Origin: an uncultured Methanobrevibacter sp.
Lineage (GTDB): Archaea; Methanobacteriota; Methanobacteria; Methanobacteriales; Methanobacteriaceae
Assembly: GCA_902783085.1 (NCBI GenBank)
Contig: CACZPT010000086.1
Span: forward strand, 1-13,098
Length of the DNA: 13,098 nt
Direction: 5' to 3'
Both the position numbers and the translations under genes were made by a program. Positions 12,120 through 13,098 of the stretch are shown piece after piece. Every line of letters starts with the position of its first letter. Within the stretch, counting starts at the first letter, position 1. The notes under the pieces are model-generated. The model worked only from the letters and a program-made list of their open reading frames with translations. It did not search any database and was not told the origin of the DNA.

Positions 12120-13098
12120 ATGAAATCCACTACTAAATCTCAAACATCAATTACTAAATTTGAAGAATTTTTTGCAACATCTTACAAGGATGACGTATTT
12201 GAAATACTTGAAACATATCCAGATAATAGATCACTTACTATAAACTACCACGATTTGGAAATGTTCGATCCAGACCTTGCAGATTTATTAGTTGAAAAAC
12301 CAGATGAAATTATTAGTGCATCACAAACTGCAATTAAAAATATTAATCCATTAGCCAAAGATATTGAATTAAACATCCGTTTTGAAAATTTAACTAATAT
12401 TATTCCACTGAAAACACTGTTAAGTAAATATATTGGAAGTTTTGTGGCTGCTGACGGAATTGTTAGAAAAACTGACGAAATCAGGCCACGTATTGAAACT
12501 GCAACATTTGAATGTAGAGGATGTATGAGATTACATGAAGTAGAACAAACATCAGACAGAACAATAATTGAACCATCATTATGTAGTGAATGTGGTGGAA
12601 GGTCATTTAGATTACTTCAAGAAGAATCAAAATACATTGACACACAAACTGCAAGAATGCAAGAACCTTTAGAAAATTTATCTGGAGGAACTGAACCTAA
12701 ACAAATGTTAATGATTTTAGAAGATGATTTAGTAGATGAATTAAATCCTGGAGACAAAGTAAGAATCACAGGTACTTTAAAGACATTTAGAGAAGAACGC
12801 AGCGGTAAATTTAAGAATTATATCTATGTAAATCACATTGAACACTTAGAACAAGAATTTGAAGAACTTCATTTAAGTGAAGAAGATGAAGAACAAATAA
12901 TTGCACTATCAAAAGATCCTAAAATTTATGAAAAGATTATTAAATCAACAGCCCCTTCAATTAAAGGATATCGCGATGTAAAAGAAGCTATTGCATTACA
13001 ACTCTTTGGAGGTGCTGCAAAACAACTTGAAGATGAAACTCGATTAAGAGGAGATATTCATATCCTTATTGTTGGAGACCCCGGTATTGGTAAATCCC
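12120..13098 (+). CDS. mcm: MCM replicative DNA helicase, C-terminus outside window
   Basis: This is the N-terminal 326 residues of the hexameric helicase that unwinds DNA ahead of the archaeal fork. Helical subdomain A covers about residues 1-95. The OB-fold follows (about 96-245: LSKYIGSFVAADGIVRKTDE). It carries a four-cysteine zinc site, Cys132, Cys135 (ECRGC), Cys155 and Cys158 (CSECGG). The beta-hairpin region lies around VDELNPGDKVRITGTLK. The AAA+ domain begins at about 265 (KIYEKIIKSTAPSIKGYRDV), and Walker A GDPGIGKS occupies 319-326 at the window edge. The remaining roughly 340 residues are missing. The ATG at 12120 gives the expected N-terminus; without a ribosome binding site, the mRNA is probably leaderless. 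Confidence 0.95.
   Translation, partial: MKSTTKSQTSITKFEEFFATSYKDDVFEILETYPDNRSLTINYHDLEMFDPDLADLLVEKPDEIISASQTAIKNINPLAKDIELNIRFENLTNIIPLKTLLSKYIGSFVAADGIVRKTDEIRPRIETATFECRGCMRLHEVEQTSDRTIIEPSLCSECGGRSFRLLQEESKYIDTQTARMQEPLENLSGGTEPKQMLMILEDDLVDELNPGDKVRITGTLKTFREERSGKFKNYIYVNHIEHLEQEFEELHLSEEDEEQIIALSKDPKIYEKIIKSTAPSIKGYRDVKEAIALQLFGGAAKQLEDETRLRGDIHILIVGDPGIGKS

Noticed and set aside
1..13098. CRISPR array, tRNA, rRNA, insertion sequence or toxin-antitoxin pair
   Set aside because: I saw no regularly spaced repeats, cloverleaf sequences, transposase motifs or recognisable toxin pair on either strand.

Overview
The window looks like a chromosomal segment of a methanogenic archaeon of the order Methanobacteriales, most likely Methanobrevibacter or a close relative. 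It is strongly AT-rich. It carries archaeal-type information genes (MCM helicase, NucS/EndoMS, archaeal RlmE/FtsJ, an Lhr-group helicase) and purP, the archaeal purine enzyme typical of methanogens. Start signals are of two kinds: Shine-Dalgarno sites of the GGAGGTGAT type, and probable leaderless starts behind TATA boxes. The genus is an inference from these features; no rRNA or tRNA gene is present to confirm it.

Left edge, 1-1843: a BRO-N family (phage antirepressor-like) gene runs off the window and holds a perfect 25-bp palindrome. Next is about 300 bp of very AT-rich non-coding DNA, then a MetX-like alpha/beta hydrolase on the minus strand. The hydrolase has an intact catalytic triad but looks frayed at both ends. 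Coding-like sequence continues upstream of its first ATG to an ATT preceded by a G-rich Shine-Dalgarno-like stretch, and coding-like sequence also continues in frame past its TAG stop. This is the most accessory-looking part of the window.

Middle, 1844-8282: nucS (mismatch/DNA-end endonuclease), an acidic archaeal hypothetical, a zinc-ribbon/one-TM/PsbP-like surface protein, a Nit2-type omega-amidase, a HEAT-repeat protein and an Lhr-family DNA/RNA helicase. These are mostly single genes in alternating orientation.

Right, 8283-13098: two tandem small membrane proteins (DUF5518-like, apparently paralogous), purP, a two-gene unit of an MJ0936/YfcE-type phosphodiesterase and the 23S rRNA 2'-O-methyltransferase RlmE, a small one-TM coiled-coil protein, and the N-terminal 326 residues of the MCM replicative helicase, cut by the window end inside Walker A.

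The layout is compact. All four convergent gene pairs have stops that overlap or lie 2 bp apart, so each transcript must end inside the opposing gene. The A-rich, lysine-encoding gene ends read as oligo-T tracts on the other strand and may serve as terminators for the opposing gene. I see no CRISPR array, transposase, tRNA, rRNA or defence operon. Apart from the left edge this is an ordinary housekeeping region, and I did not find a convincing undescribed multi-gene system.
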